Source of the DNA: Bacteroidales bacterium
GTDB taxonomy: Bacteria > Bacteroidota > Bacteroidia > Bacteroidales > UBA3824
Reading direction: 5' to 3'
Length of the DNA stretch: 51,980 nt
NCBI GenBank assembly: GCA_017960885.1
Contig: JAGCYI010000295.1
Span: 1-51,980 of the forward strand
This document shows positions 34,272 to 42,779 of the stretch, piece by piece (the first letter of the stretch is position 1; every line of letters begins with the position of its first letter). The translations under genes and the position numbers were made by a program. Under the pieces are notes generated by a model. It was not told the origin of the DNA, searched no databases, and saw nothing but the letters and a program-made list of their open reading frames with translations.

Positions 34272-35804
34272 GTGTTAGCAACATCACAAAATAGTGTTTC
34301 ACCAGGTAAGAGCGTGGAATGTGTCAACCATGGACGTCCCGTTTACTTTTCGTATGCCCGCAACAGCAACAAGAAGCCAGGTTGGGAACATATTTCCGAC
34401 TGTGTGGATGCTATCTTAAGCCTGCTTGATGCACAGAATATCGAGTACCGCCTCGACAAACGCGACATCGGTGCCGGCGACCGCATTTCAGATTTTGAAA
34501 AGGAGATCGGATGGAACAGCGAGGTGGTGGTGCTTGTGTTTTCCGACAAGTATTTCCGCTCTATGCACTGCATGTACGAGTTTGTGCAGATTAAGAAGGC
34601 TCTTAAAAAATATCCCAACAAACGCCTGCTGTGTATCAAGAGCGGCGACTTCAACCTTTCCGACTCTAGCTATATCTACGAGCTTGAGCACTACTGGGGC
34701 GATATCAAGCAGGAATACGAGGAGATAGAACGCCACCATACGCGCGAACATTCGGGCGTGGAACAGGCGGCTTTTGAAAATGGCTTTTATTTCGACGACA
34801 TACTCGGGCTCTATCCGTTTTTCAGCGCAATAAACTATTCGTATGCCAACACCAGCGACTGGAGCGGTTTTGTTGCCGGTATAAAAAAACACTACTTAGA
34901 TACTCCAAAGTCGCTTTTTGCCGACGAACGCAAACGTAAGTCGCTAATTAAGAATCTGAAATTCTTCGGATTGGGCATTGTTACTCTGGCTGTGATTGTC
35001 GGCCTTGTGCTGTTTAAGCTGAAAAGCAATGTTAATAAATTTTCGCAAGACGGTATCGAGCTCTTGTATCCCGAATACAGCAGCAACGCCTATTTTAACG
35101 ACGGGTTCGCATTTATAAAGGCTATACGTATCGACGATGACCGCACTGTTGTAGATTTCCATGCCGTAAATATTTCTGACGACTCTCTTATGGCAGTTCC
35201 TGTAGCAAATTCGCCTTCTGTGCACATTGTGGCGGATGGTAAAGACTACAACCTTATTAAAGCATATTCTATTCCTGATGGTGTAAATAATCTAGAATCA
35301 GGTGAATATGAAGATGTACCCGAATATTTTCCAGGTGGGAAAGGTACTCAGGTGGACTTTTGTTTGGAATTTGAGCCCATAACCGATTCCCCCGAAACTA
35401 TCGACTTTGTGGAGCAGGAGGGGTTAGGCATTTTCGGTTTAAAACTGAAGCGCAAAACTCTTAAAGACGGTTTGATGAAACCCGTATTTGATAGCACTAA
35501 GGCGTTTGTGATTTTTGATATTGAGTTTAACACCGACGAAACAGTATTCTATTGCCGATATCACAGCCTTGCCGACAGCGAGTACAATTTGTCGGTTTCT
35601 CTATCAGACTGTTACATTATGGCAAATGGCGAAAAATACAACCTGAAAAACGCTTCGGGCATACCTTTGTCGCCTAAGACGATTAGCGTTTCAAGTAACT
35701 CAAAAACTGATTTCGCCCTCTTTTTCCCGCCGATAGACTACCGTGCCCAAAATATCGAACTTATATTTAACGGACAGATTTGTGTAAGGTATATTAGGAT
35801 GTAA
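34272..35804 (+). CDS. TIR-domain transmembrane protein with exported beta domains
   Basis: This is a protein of about 510 residues, probably starting at the GTG at 34272, because the only upstream ATG precedes the -7 element. A TIR domain (about 20-150) has PVYFSYARNSNKK, the acidic-rich DKRDIGAGD loop and SMHCMYEF, whose Glu103 corresponds to the catalytic Glu of NAD-cleaving TIR domains. One transmembrane helix (about 231-252, LGIVTLAVIVGLVLFKL) separates it from an exported region made of two similar beta domains (VHIVADGKDYNL versus CYIMANGEKYNL). The layout is a receptor-like one: sensor outside, TIR inside. It is divergent from the exported CHAT operon. Confidence 0.82.
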   Translation: MLATSQNSVSPGKSVECVNHGRPVYFSYARNSNKKPGWEHISDCVDAILSLLDAQNIEYRLDKRDIGAGDRISDFEKEIGWNSEVVVLVFSDKYFRSMHCMYEFVQIKKALKKYPNKRLLCIKSGDFNLSDSSYIYELEHYWGDIKQEYEEIERHHTREHSGVEQAAFENGFYFDDILGLYPFFSAINYSYANTSDWSGFVAGIKKHYLDTPKSLFADERKRKSLIKNLKFFGLGIVTLAVIVGLVLFKLKSNVNKFSQDGIELLYPEYSSNAYFNDGFAFIKAIRIDDDRTVVDFHAVNISDDSLMAVPVANSPSVHIVADGKDYNLIKAYSIPDGVNNLESGEYEDVPEYFPGGKGTQVDFCLEFEPITDSPETIDFVEQEGLGIFGLKLKRKTLKDGLMKPVFDSTKAFVIFDIEFNTDETVFYCRYHSLADSEYNLSVSLSDCYIMANGEKYNLKNASGIPLSPKTISVSSNSKTDFALFFPPIDYRAQNIELIFNGQICVRYIRM

Positions 35805-35835
35805 AATAATTATGGTGTTTCCCCATATTGTTATT

Positions 35836-35843
35836 TATCTTTG
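35836..35843 (+). promoter_or_regulatory. -7 element in front of the decayed lipoprotein gene
   Basis: TATCTTTG matches TAnnTTTG and lies 24 bases before the ATG at 35868, the usual distance in this window. No exact -33 TTG is seen. Confidence 0.5.
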
Positions 35844-35867
35844 TCCCTCAATCTTGATCCTAATAAT

Positions 35868-36061
35868 ATGATTTCAAAATATATCACTCTGCTACTTTGT
35901 TTTTAAGTTGCAATACAAATAACAACAATATACAACGCTCTGTGCCTCTTGATATTATATCTAACTCTCCGGCTGGGATGTGGGAATAGAGGTTGCCGCT
36001 TGGTAATGGTAGTTAGGGAGCTATTCAAATTTTTGGTCAAAACTGTTATAATTTGCCATAA
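35868..36061 (+). pseudogene. Decayed small lipoprotein gene
   Basis: From the ATG at 35868 the frame reads MISKYITLLLCF and then stops. Adding one base to the T5 run at 35900-35904 restores a lipoprotein start, LLLCFLSC then NTNNNN, followed by IQRSVPLDIISNSPAGMW. The same frame continues past in-frame stops at 35987 and 36026 with protein-like sequence (RLPLGNGS, GAIQIFGQNCYNLP) up to a TAA at 36059. A -7 element precedes it at normal spacing. This explains most of the 371-base gap between the TIR and chemotaxis genes. A sequencing error could account for the first lesion only. Confidence 0.5.
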
Positions 36062-36070
36062 AACACTTTT

Positions 36071-36107
36071 TTTGTCAATCTTTTTCCCGATAATTTTCGT
36101 ATATTTG
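36071..36107 (+). promoter_or_regulatory. Promoter of the chemotaxis receptor gene
   Basis: TTTGTCA (36071-36077) and TATATTTG (36100-36107) lie 29 bases apart start to start, the same arrangement as in front of the TIR gene. The start codon is at 36176, so the leader is about 65 bases. Confidence 0.58.
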
Positions 36108-36175
36108 TCGATGCCAAGTATTTTTTTCGGCTTAGTTTTTGTTTATCGAACTATTAAAAAAACACATCAACAACC

Positions 36176-38002
36176 ATGAAATTCAAAAACTTAAAAATAA
36201 GGTCGCAGTTAGGAATTGCCTTTGCGGTGGCAGTGATACCGCTGATTATTATTGCTATTGTCCCAATTGTTATGTTGGGTTCGCTCAATGATATAGCACA
36301 GAAGCTCGTAAACCGTTATGTGCCTATGCTTCACACTGCTAACGATTTGGTTAACAACTTGGGTAAATCTGTGGCATCGTTTCAAGACCTTCTCAATACG
36401 TCGATGGACGAAAACTCGCGCCGCAATACTGCTGAAATATTTAGTGTTACCCGTGGGGAGTTTAACGAGCTGCAAAATTTGGTAGAAAGCGCTCCAGTGC
36501 CTCCAGAATTGCAGGCGTCGTACGATTCGGTGAGAGTTCGTTTTTTTGAGCTCGATAGTCTATACTCAATTGTAGAAAACACCAATAAAGCAACCGAGCA
36601 GGCAAACGCCGAGCTTACAGCTTTGCAACAAGATTATGAGGGTAGGGTGGATAGGTTTTACAAACGAATCAGGCTGATGCCCCAATATGCTGTTGCAAGC
36701 GAGCAGCTGCGTCGCAATATGCTTTTAAACAAGCTTCTCTCTATGCCTGTTATCATCAACGACAATGTGCTGCTCGAAGAGTATCTCAACGAGAATGCCG
36801 ACATTGAGAAAAAGCTTGCCAATACCGCTTTTGAGCCCGCTCTTAAACAGGAATATTCGCAGATAACTAAAGTTAAGCAAGATTATCTGTCGAAAAGTGC
36901 TGATGTGTACAATAGTTCTATAGATATGCGCAGCGCATTGTTTGTTCTTCCTGATTTAGGCTTAAAGCTAAAATCTTTTACAGAGGAACTTAGCGACGTG
37001 GTTGAAAAGCTTTCGGCAAAACGTGCCGCTGATATAGAAACCACCACCAAAGAGATGCGTATAGGCGGATATACCATGCTTGTGATAGTGTTAGGCGTGG
37101 TGATTGTCTTCTTGATTACGTGTACTTCTGTAATTACAAAAGGTTTGCACCGCAATACCGCCAAAACAATGAAACTTGCTTCTGGCGACCTTACCACCAC
37201 ATTTGAACATTCTGACGGCAATTCTGAATTATCAATCCTCAACAACTCGATGGCTGATATGAAAGATACCCTCACCGACATTGTGCGCTCAATATCCGAA
37301 AGTTCTAACGCAATAAACACAGCCGCCGGCGAGCTCAACCGCGCAAGTCAGCAGATGAGCACAAGTGCCAACGAGCAGGCCTCGTCTGCCGAAGAAATCA
37401 GTAGCGCAGTAGAAGAAATGGCAGCTACCATCGACCGTAATAGTCAAAATGCCATCAAAACCGAAACAATTGCCAATGCCTCTGCCAAATCGATTCGCGA
37501 ATGTAACGAGGCGGCGCAAAAAACCGTCCGTGCCATTACCGAAATTGCCGAAAAAATCACCGTTATCGACGATATAGCATTCCAAACCAATATCCTTGCC
37601 CTCAATGCCGCAGTAGAGGCGGCACGTGCGGGCGAACACGGCAAAGGTTTTGCCGTAGTAGCCGCCGAAGTGCGCAAGCTTGCCGAAAAATGTGCTCACG
37701 CAGCCAAAGATATCGATTCGGTGTCGGCTGGCGGTGTCAACCTTGCAAAACTCACGGGTACAGTATTTTCAAAAGTGTTGCCCGAAATTGAGCAAACCTC
37801 AGTTTTGGTGCAGGAGATAGCTACCTCGAGCCGCGAACAAGCCACTGGCGGACAGCAAATCAACTCCGCCGTTCAGCGTTTCAACTCTGGTATTCAGCAG
37901 TTTGCCACAATATCCGACGAGGTGGCATCAAGCAGCGACAATCTTATGCAGCAAGCCGTTAAATTGCAGGAGATTATCAAGTTCTTCAAAGTAAAGAATT
38001 AA
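36176..38002 (+). CDS. Methyl-accepting chemotaxis protein
   Basis: This is a 608-residue transducer. TM1 is at about residues 14-35 ([20 protein letters not shown]) and TM2 at about 294-318 ([20 protein letters not shown]). The helical periplasmic region between them (about 40-290) looks like a four-helix-bundle type. HAMP (about 319-370) precedes the signalling domain with the hairpin tip [20 protein letters not shown] and [20 protein letters not shown]. Gln/Glu pairs flank the tip as possible methylation sites. No CheA, CheW, CheR or CheY gene is in the window. Most gut Bacteroidales lack flagella, so the output may not be flagellar. An LRR gene follows after 33 bases. Confidence 0.93.
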   Translation: MKFKNLKIRSQLGIAFAVAVIPLIIIAIVPIVMLGSLNDIAQKLVNRYVPMLHTANDLVNNLGKSVASFQDLLNTSMDENSRRNTAEIFSVTRGEFNELQNLVESAPVPPELQASYDSVRVRFFELDSLYSIVENTNKATEQANAELTALQQDYEGRVDRFYKRIRLMPQYAVASEQLRRNMLLNKLLSMPVIINDNVLLEEYLNENADIEKKLANTAFEPALKQEYSQITKVKQDYLSKSADVYNSSIDMRSALFVLPDLGLKLKSFTEELSDVVEKLSAKRAADIETTTKEMRIGGYTMLVIVLGVVIVFLITCTSVITKGLHRNTAKTMKLASGDLTTTFEHSDGNSELSILNNSMADMKDTLTDIVRSISESSNAINTAAGELNRASQQMSTSANEQASSAEEISSAVEEMAATIDRNSQNAIKTETIANASAKSIRECNEAAQKTVRAITEIAEKITVIDDIAFQTNILALNAAVEAARAGEHGKGFAVVAAEVRKLAEKCAHAAKDIDSVSAGGVNLAKLTGTVFSKVLPEIEQTSVLVQEIATSSREQATGGQQINSAVQRFNSGIQQFATISDEVASSSDNLMQQAVKLQEIIKFFKVKN

Positions 38003-38035
38003 TCAAAATATTATTAGCACCTGATACATAATTGT

Positions 38036-39391
38036 ATGGACGGGAACGAGGAAATCACCGAGGAACAATTCTACGCAATGATAGAGTCTACCGGCACTGT
38101 CGCGGAGGATTTTGATACTGCCGTAAAGGATATGTACGGCGTGCTCTATTCGCCCGACGGCAAAAAACTTATCCGCTTTACTGACCCTAACGTAACCGAC
38201 TATATGGTTCAGCCCGGCACCGAGATTATCTGCGCCGAGGCGTTTATCGTTTTCGACGACAATATGGAAAACTGCAACCGTGTGGAGCGTATTACAATTC
38301 CCCCGTCGGTGCGGCTTATCGGTGGAAGCGCTTTTTCAGGCTGCAAGTGCCTTAAATACGTAAATCTCCCGCCCGATTTGGAACTTTTGGGGTGGGGTGC
38401 GTTCCGTGCCTGTTATAATGTGGAGATCGACACCCATGACCCCGATTTGGTGTGTAAAGACAAGATGCTGATCGACCGTAAAGACAAAATGCTCAGGGCT
38501 TATTTCGGCACTGATTCTGTGTTGACTGTTCCCGACGAGATAGAAATTATCGACGACTATGTGTTTTTCAACTGTAAGTTACTCACCGAGGTAACGCTGC
38601 CCGAAACGCTCCGTGTAGTAGGCAACAACGCTTTCGCGCTTTGCGACAAACTTACCAAAATACACCTCGGCAACAGTCTTGAATATCTCGGCAACAACAG
38701 TTTTCATCTTTGCACAAAACTTGAAAGCATTGTGATTCCCGACACTGTAACGGTGATAGGCGCGGAGGCGTTTTCTCACTGCGGTGCTCTCAAAAATATC
38801 ACTTGGTCTAAAAATCTTGAATTTATCAGTTGCAACGCCTTTTACGCCTGCGATTCGCTTGAAACTGTGGAACTTCCGCCAACTGTAAAGGAGATAGGCG
38901 ATGAGGCTTTCCAAGGAAGTTGGCATCTGAGCGAGGTGATTCTGCCGCAGGGGTTGGAATATCTTGGTGCTAAGGCGTTTGCATTCTGTTCGCAATTAAG
39001 CCACGTGGTGCTGCCCGAATCGCTTAACGAGATAGGTGGAGGTGTGTTTGCAGGGTGTGTGTCTGCGCTGAATGTGGATTCACGCTCGCCACGTTTTATG
39101 GTAGAGGACAATATGCTTATCGACTACGCCACTTACACTCTTGTGTCGCATTGGGGCATAGGAAACCAGTGGATAACCCTACCTGACATTATTCAGAATA
39201 TTGCGCCCTACGCCTGTTCGGGACTTGTCAACGCCGAAACCCTAAACCTTCCCGCAGGACTGCTGTCGATTGGCGAAGACGCCTTTGAGGATTGCACCAA
39301 AATTGCACGCATAGTAGTTCCCTTTGACTGCATTGACACCGTGCGCCCACTTTTACCCGAGGCGATGAGGGATAAGGTGGTGGGGGAGTAG
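38036..39391 (+). CDS. Leucine-rich repeat protein (BspA/LRR_5 type), no signal peptide
   Basis: This is a 451-residue protein made of about ten LRR_5-type units of 23 residues or so (for example LTKIHLGNSLEYLGNNSFHL and LESIVIPDTVTVIGAEAFSH) from residue 85 to the end. Two insertions contain a similar segment, KDKMLIDRKDKMLRAYFG and EDNMLIDYATYTLVSHWG, pointing to an internal duplication. The N-terminal 70 residues are acidic, without a signal peptide or transmembrane helix, so unlike most BspA-like proteins it seems cytosolic. It may be cotranscribed with the chemotaxis receptor, 33 bases upstream. Its partner is unknown. Confidence 0.85.
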   Translation: MDGNEEITEEQFYAMIESTGTVAEDFDTAVKDMYGVLYSPDGKKLIRFTDPNVTDYMVQPGTEIICAEAFIVFDDNMENCNRVERITIPPSVRLIGGSAFSGCKCLKYVNLPPDLELLGWGAFRACYNVEIDTHDPDLVCKDKMLIDRKDKMLRAYFGTDSVLTVPDEIEIIDDYVFFNCKLLTEVTLPETLRVVGNNAFALCDKLTKIHLGNSLEYLGNNSFHLCTKLESIVIPDTVTVIGAEAFSHCGALKNITWSKNLEFISCNAFYACDSLETVELPPTVKEIGDEAFQGSWHLSEVILPQGLEYLGAKAFAFCSQLSHVVLPESLNEIGGGVFAGCVSALNVDSRSPRFMVEDNMLIDYATYTLVSHWGIGNQWITLPDIIQNIAPYACSGLVNAETLNLPAGLLSIGEDAFEDCTKIARIVVPFDCIDTVRPLLPEAMRDKVVGE

Positions 39392-39403
39392 AAACTTCAA
39401 GAA

Positions 39404-40312
39404 TTATTCGTATTCTTCAATAATATACCTGAAATTGCTGCCGTATTTGTGAAGATAGTTTACGCGGCGGTTGATTTCGTAGTTGTAATCTTCGGGGCCG
39501 TTTACAATATAGGTTTCTATTGAAAATTTAGATAGAAAATTAAAGTCGGGTTTATGGAAGATAAAAATTGGAATCCCGTTTACTGGATGTCCTAATGAGT
39601 CGGTAATCATCAACCGCAGATATATGTTGGCTGGAATCCAAACCTTTTTTAGGTCAGTGGTGAAAACTGAGTGTTCTTCGTCATATTTTATAATAATATT
39701 GTCGCGACCCAATTGTTCCATATAAGGATTGTTTTTGGTGGCAAGTGGTTTTATTGTGGCTACATATTTATTATTTGATGGTATTAGGTTAACTATTTTG
39801 TCGAAATCTTTTAGACCTTGTTGTTGATATATTAACACAATTCCACCGACAAATAGTGCTATAATGCCCGCGACAAACAGATGATAAAGATCCAAGATTT
39901 TTTGTTTGTGACGCTCTACTTCTTTAAGTTCGTTGTTGTATTTTTTTAGATAGATTTTAACATCAGGATATTTTGAATACCGGTCGGCTTTTAGTTGTCT
40001 GATTTTGACTCTTAAATTACTCTGAATTTCTGAGTAGTGTCGTCTTTCTTCTACTACTTTTCTAATCTCTGAGCCTTTGTAGCGTGAATAAAGTAGTGGA
40101 ATAGATAAAATGAAAATACCGAATATCGCATACTTGAAAAATGTAAATGGAATAACAGAAAAAATGACTACCGCTGCTGCCAACAATGCATAAATAGGAA
40201 TATCCAATAGGAGAATCTGCCCGAAACTCTTTGGATACGTTTTTTTGTATTCGAGCAGAAGATTTTCCAAATTAGATGCTATTATGCGAAACTCTGTTTT
40301 GTCGTTGTTCAT
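39404..40312 (-). CDS. Array pair 4, B protein: three-TM protein with exported domain
   Basis: No known family is recognised for this 302-residue protein. A short N-terminal helix (about 1-30, ASNLENLLLEYKKTYPKS) precedes two transmembrane helices (about 34-75), a cytosolic helical hairpin (about 80-138, with SKYPDVKIYLKKYNNEL) and a third transmembrane helix (about 143-162). The remaining 140 residues are exported and contain LMITDSLGHPVNGIPIFIF and the C-terminal NRRVNYLHKYGSNFRYIIEE seen in its paralogs. Its start overlaps the stop of the paired A gene (ATGA), so translation is coupled. It converges on the LRR gene with 12 bases between stops. Confidence 0.75.
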   Translation of the reverse strand: MNNDKTEFRIIASNLENLLLEYKKTYPKSFGQILLLDIPIYALLAAAVVIFSVIPFTFFKYAIFGIFILSIPLLYSRYKGSEIRKVVEERRHYSEIQSNLRVKIRQLKADRYSKYPDVKIYLKKYNNELKEVERHKQKILDLYHLFVAGIIALFVGGIVLIYQQQGLKDFDKIVNLIPSNNKYVATIKPLATKNNPYMEQLGRDNIIIKYDEEHSVFTTDLKKVWIPANIYLRLMITDSLGHPVNGIPIFIFHKPDFNFLSKFSIETYIVNGPEDYNYEINRRVNYLHKYGSNFRYIIEEYE

Positions 40313-41526
40313 TGTTCTGCTGTTATAGTGTAAAACATTGCTTCGTCGGCTATTTTTTTCAAGTCATCGATTGATGATGTAACATCTACCGACCAAAAAT
40401 CCTTGTATGAATCCACTTTGAATTTGCCTCTAAAATAGGATTTGACGCTTTCGCTCAATGGGCCTGTTATTGGGTTATGGTCTTTGTCGAGTAATATTAT
40501 TCCAAGACTATCTTTCGAGCTATACCCTGAAATTTTCACGTTGTTTACTTTCCACCGGTAAACTAGTTTATTGTTAGTTTGATGTGCTACCACAAATGTT
40601 ATGTCGGCGTAGTGGTCGGCTTTAAATACTTCTTCTAACTCCTTACTTACGCCTATATTCGGGGGATATGGCATCAAATGTTTGGCAAAATCGTTGATTG
40701 TAGCCTTTTGTGCATCTTCGTTTTTGGTAACGTATAGAGTGTCGTATACTATTATAGGTGTTACTGTTTGGTGGTTTTTGTTGAACTTGATTATGAAAAT
40801 GGATACAATAAAGGCTATCGCAAATAACGATATGATTGTGTAGATTTTTGCACGGTTTTTATTTTTTTCATCTCGGAGATTGTTGATGAGTGCTGAATAA
40901 TCGTTTAATAGTTTTTGCGCCTCTTTGTTGTCACCATAAAAAGCCTCAACCTCGCGCAAATACATTTCGTGGGCATATTTTGCCTTGTAATATTCTTCGT
41001 CGGCAATCTGCACAGGCGATTTTGCATTTACAAAGTTCCATTTTTTATGTTGCAGAAATATAATTGCCAGTCCGCATCCTATTAAGCCACAAAGACTAAT
41101 TATTCTGCAATAAAAACTATCGAATATCAATGAGTAGATGAATAGAGCCACATCTATGAATATTATAATGTAAAATATCCAATAGATAACTGTTTGAAAT
41201 AATGTTGGTTTAGGAATGTTTTTGATTCTATTGATACATTCGGTAATGCCAGCCAGCAGGTTTGTGATATTGATTTCGCTGCTGCGTTGTTGGTGAAGAA
41301 CATGTCCGCACGATGTGCATATATTGCTCAACAAAGGAAACGGTGCACCACAATCGGGACAGTTTTTGATTTCGTCGTCGTTTGGCGTAACCTCGTCTGC
41401 TGATTTTGTAATGTTCGTAAGACTTTTGCCGCAAAACAAACACTCGTTTGATACCAACGGTATTTGCGCTCCACAATAAGGACAATGCCTGAGCTGCTCT
41501 TTGGGTATTTGTAGCGGTGTTTCCAT
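40309..41526 (-). CDS. Array pair 4, A protein: two zinc ribbons, three TM helices, exported domain
   Basis: This is a 405-residue protein. It begins almost directly with zinc ribbon 1 (CPYCGAQIPLVSNECLFCG) and zinc ribbon 2 (CPDCGAPFPLLSNICTSCG). Two transmembrane helices (about 120-165), a cytosolic hairpin with YKAKYAHEMYLREVEAFYGD, a third transmembrane helix (about 235-255) and an exported domain with LMPYPPNIGV, YRWKVNNVKI and DFWSVDV follow. Compared with its paralogs it lacks the N-terminal Bro-N-like domain and helical modules; a stranded Bro-N fragment lies just upstream. I start at the ATG at 41526, because the longer frame from a TTG runs through a perfect -7 element. B follows with a 4-base overlap. 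Confidence 0.78.
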   Translation of the reverse strand: METPLQIPKEQLRHCPYCGAQIPLVSNECLFCGKSLTNITKSADEVTPNDDEIKNCPDCGAPFPLLSNICTSCGHVLHQQRSSEINITNLLAGITECINRIKNIPKPTLFQTVIYWIFYIIIFIDVALFIYSLIFDSFYCRIISLCGLIGCGLAIIFLQHKKWNFVNAKSPVQIADEEYYKAKYAHEMYLREVEAFYGDNKEAQKLLNDYSALINNLRDEKNKNRAKIYTIISLFAIAFIVSIFIIKFNKNHQTVTPIIVYDTLYVTKNEDAQKATINDFAKHLMPYPPNIGVSKELEEVFKADHYADITFVVAHQTNNKLVYRWKVNNVKISGYSSKDSLGIILLDKDHNPITGPLSESVKSYFRGKFKVDSYKDFWSVDVTSSIDDLKKIADEAMFYTITAEQ

Positions 41527-41538
41527 ATTGTTTTTTTG

Positions 41539-41546
41539 CAAATATA
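41539..41546 (-). promoter_or_regulatory. -7 element for array pair 4
   Basis: The minus strand reads TATATTTG 12 bases before the ATG at 41526, so the leader would be very short. The element sits inside the alternative longer reading frame and argues for the shorter protein. Confidence 0.55.
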
Positions 41547-41569
41547 ACAAATTTTTAGATAGATGTTAT

Positions 41570-41686
41570 CTAAAACAAACACGCAAGCACATCCAACACC
41601 ACAAACCAATATTTTTGTGGACGGTCGTCCCATTTTACCTGGATGTCCTTGCCTTCGAATCGTATGCTGGTGTATCCTGGGAGCAT
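41570..41686 (-). pseudogene. Stranded Bro-N-like domain fragment (38 codons)
   Basis: The minus strand opens at an ATG (41686) 12 bases after the chimera gene and ends at a TAG (41572-41570). The product contains IRFEGKDIQVKWDDRPQKYW followed by FVVLDVLACLF. This lines up with the start of the Bro-N-like domains of the A proteins (YPFGDKTIRVRYD..KKHWFVIEDVMCTIF). The rest of the domain is missing. It is most likely the remains of the N-terminus of the pair 4 A gene, cut off by a deletion. Confidence 0.65.
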
Positions 41687-41698
41687 ATTGCAGGGACT

Positions 41699-42682
41699 TT
41701 AGTTTAACGCTCTTATGCTATATCGCAAATCGTTGCTGTTTGATTTCAGATATTTAAGCAGGGTAAGTATTTCCTCTTTTTTGTTTTCTGTCTCTTCTAC
41801 TTCTTCTGTCTCTTCTACCTCTTCTGTGTCTTCTGCAAAAAAATCTGTGCTCGTGGTCATTACTATCATGTTGTCTTCGTAGTGAGCTTTAAAATCGAAA
41901 TAGGGGAGGCCCTCAATCGCATTGCCATAAGTGTCGGTAATGGTTAGACGGTACGTACCTGCTTTGCTTTTTCTTTCGTTCAAAGGATATATTTCAATTT
42001 CTAACTTTGGTTTTTTCGATTCTAAGAGATATACGTTGAGTGTCTTTTTTCTATCCCCTACTATTCGATTAACCCTGATTAATTCTGCAGTTTCGTTTGA
42101 AAGCGGTTGGAGAGTGGCAATAGGTTGTGCCGGAGTCAGCGACAATTCGTCGTAATACGCTCCAGTTGAATATCTGTAATTAAATAATGAAGATGCTGAA
42201 TATGTTTCTTTTGTAGTGGTTGTATAGGTTGCTTTATTTTTTATTTCCTTTTTGTTTATAGCCTTTATAAATTTGAATGATATCGTAATAACGGCAGTGA
42301 CTATAAGGAGAACTATTTTGGGCGAGATACGGTTGCTGTGTGATATTTCGTATCTTTCTTTCCACGAGGATGATACTTTGGATTTTGATGTGGTTTCTTT
42401 TTGGGTTTTCTGTGAATGTGGAATTAGGTTGTTCCCGCAATACGGGCAATCGCCATCGGTTGGAATTACAAGAGTGCCACAATGCTTGCAGTATATCAAA
42501 TTATCTTTTTGTTGCGATTGGATATGGTTTTCCAAGGCGGTGTCGATATATTCGTTGATTGTCTTTTCCGAAATACCTTCCTTCTTGGCTGCTTCTACAA
42601 TAAATTCGCGTTCTCTGGGAGAGATATTTTTATCGTTAATGGCGATGTTTACTAAATCTATTATGTTTTGAGGTATGTCCAT
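41699..42682 (-). CDS. Array chimera: A-like helical module and zinc ribbon joined to a B-like exported domain
   Basis: This is a 327-residue protein. Residues 3-50 are one three-helix module (VNIAINDKNISPREREFIVE, with GISEKTINEYID). Residues 64-82 form a zinc ribbon (CKHCGTLVIPTDGDCPYCG). After a Ser/Lys linker comes one transmembrane helix (about 119-138), then an exported domain of the B type with YDELSLTPAQPIATLQPL, LTITDTYGNAIEGLPYFDF and the terminal LLKYLKSNSNDLRYSIRAL. An acidic run of EEVEE repeats (about 283-297) interrupts it. The two-TM-plus-hairpin core of A and B is missing. It has its own promoter and no partner gene, so it seems to unite both functions in one chain. Confidence 0.78.
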   Translation of the reverse strand: MDIPQNIIDLVNIAINDKNISPREREFIVEAAKKEGISEKTINEYIDTALENHIQSQQKDNLIYCKHCGTLVIPTDGDCPYCGNNLIPHSQKTQKETTSKSKVSSSWKERYEISHSNRISPKIVLLIVTAVITISFKFIKAINKKEIKNKATYTTTTKETYSASSLFNYRYSTGAYYDELSLTPAQPIATLQPLSNETAELIRVNRIVGDRKKTLNVYLLESKKPKLEIEIYPLNERKSKAGTYRLTITDTYGNAIEGLPYFDFKAHYEDNMIVMTTSTDFFAEDTEEVEETEEVEETENKKEEILTLLKYLKSNSNDLRYSIRALN

Positions 42683-42711
42683 ATTATTTTTTTTTGAGTT
42701 TACACATGAGG

Positions 42712-42719
42712 CAAAGGTA
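42712..42719 (-). promoter_or_regulatory. -7 element for the chimera gene
   Basis: The minus strand reads TACCTTTG, an exact TAnnTTTG match, 29 bases before the start at 42682. The 97-base gap to the preceding B gene holds nothing else recognisable. Confidence 0.55.
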
Positions 42720-42779
42720 TAATTTTTTTTTATTTCATCAAATCATCCCTTGTAAGCGGACCGATATGGATTGTGTTAT

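Noticed and set aside
35949..36179. 76-codon frame with hydrophobic segment before the chemotaxis gene
   Set aside because: It runs across the promoter of the chemotaxis gene and overlaps the frame of the decayed lipoprotein; composition reflects T-rich DNA.
41328..41633. 101-codon open frame across the start of the pair 4 A gene
   Set aside because: It is out of frame with the zinc-ribbon protein and with the Bro-N fragment, and covers the promoter.
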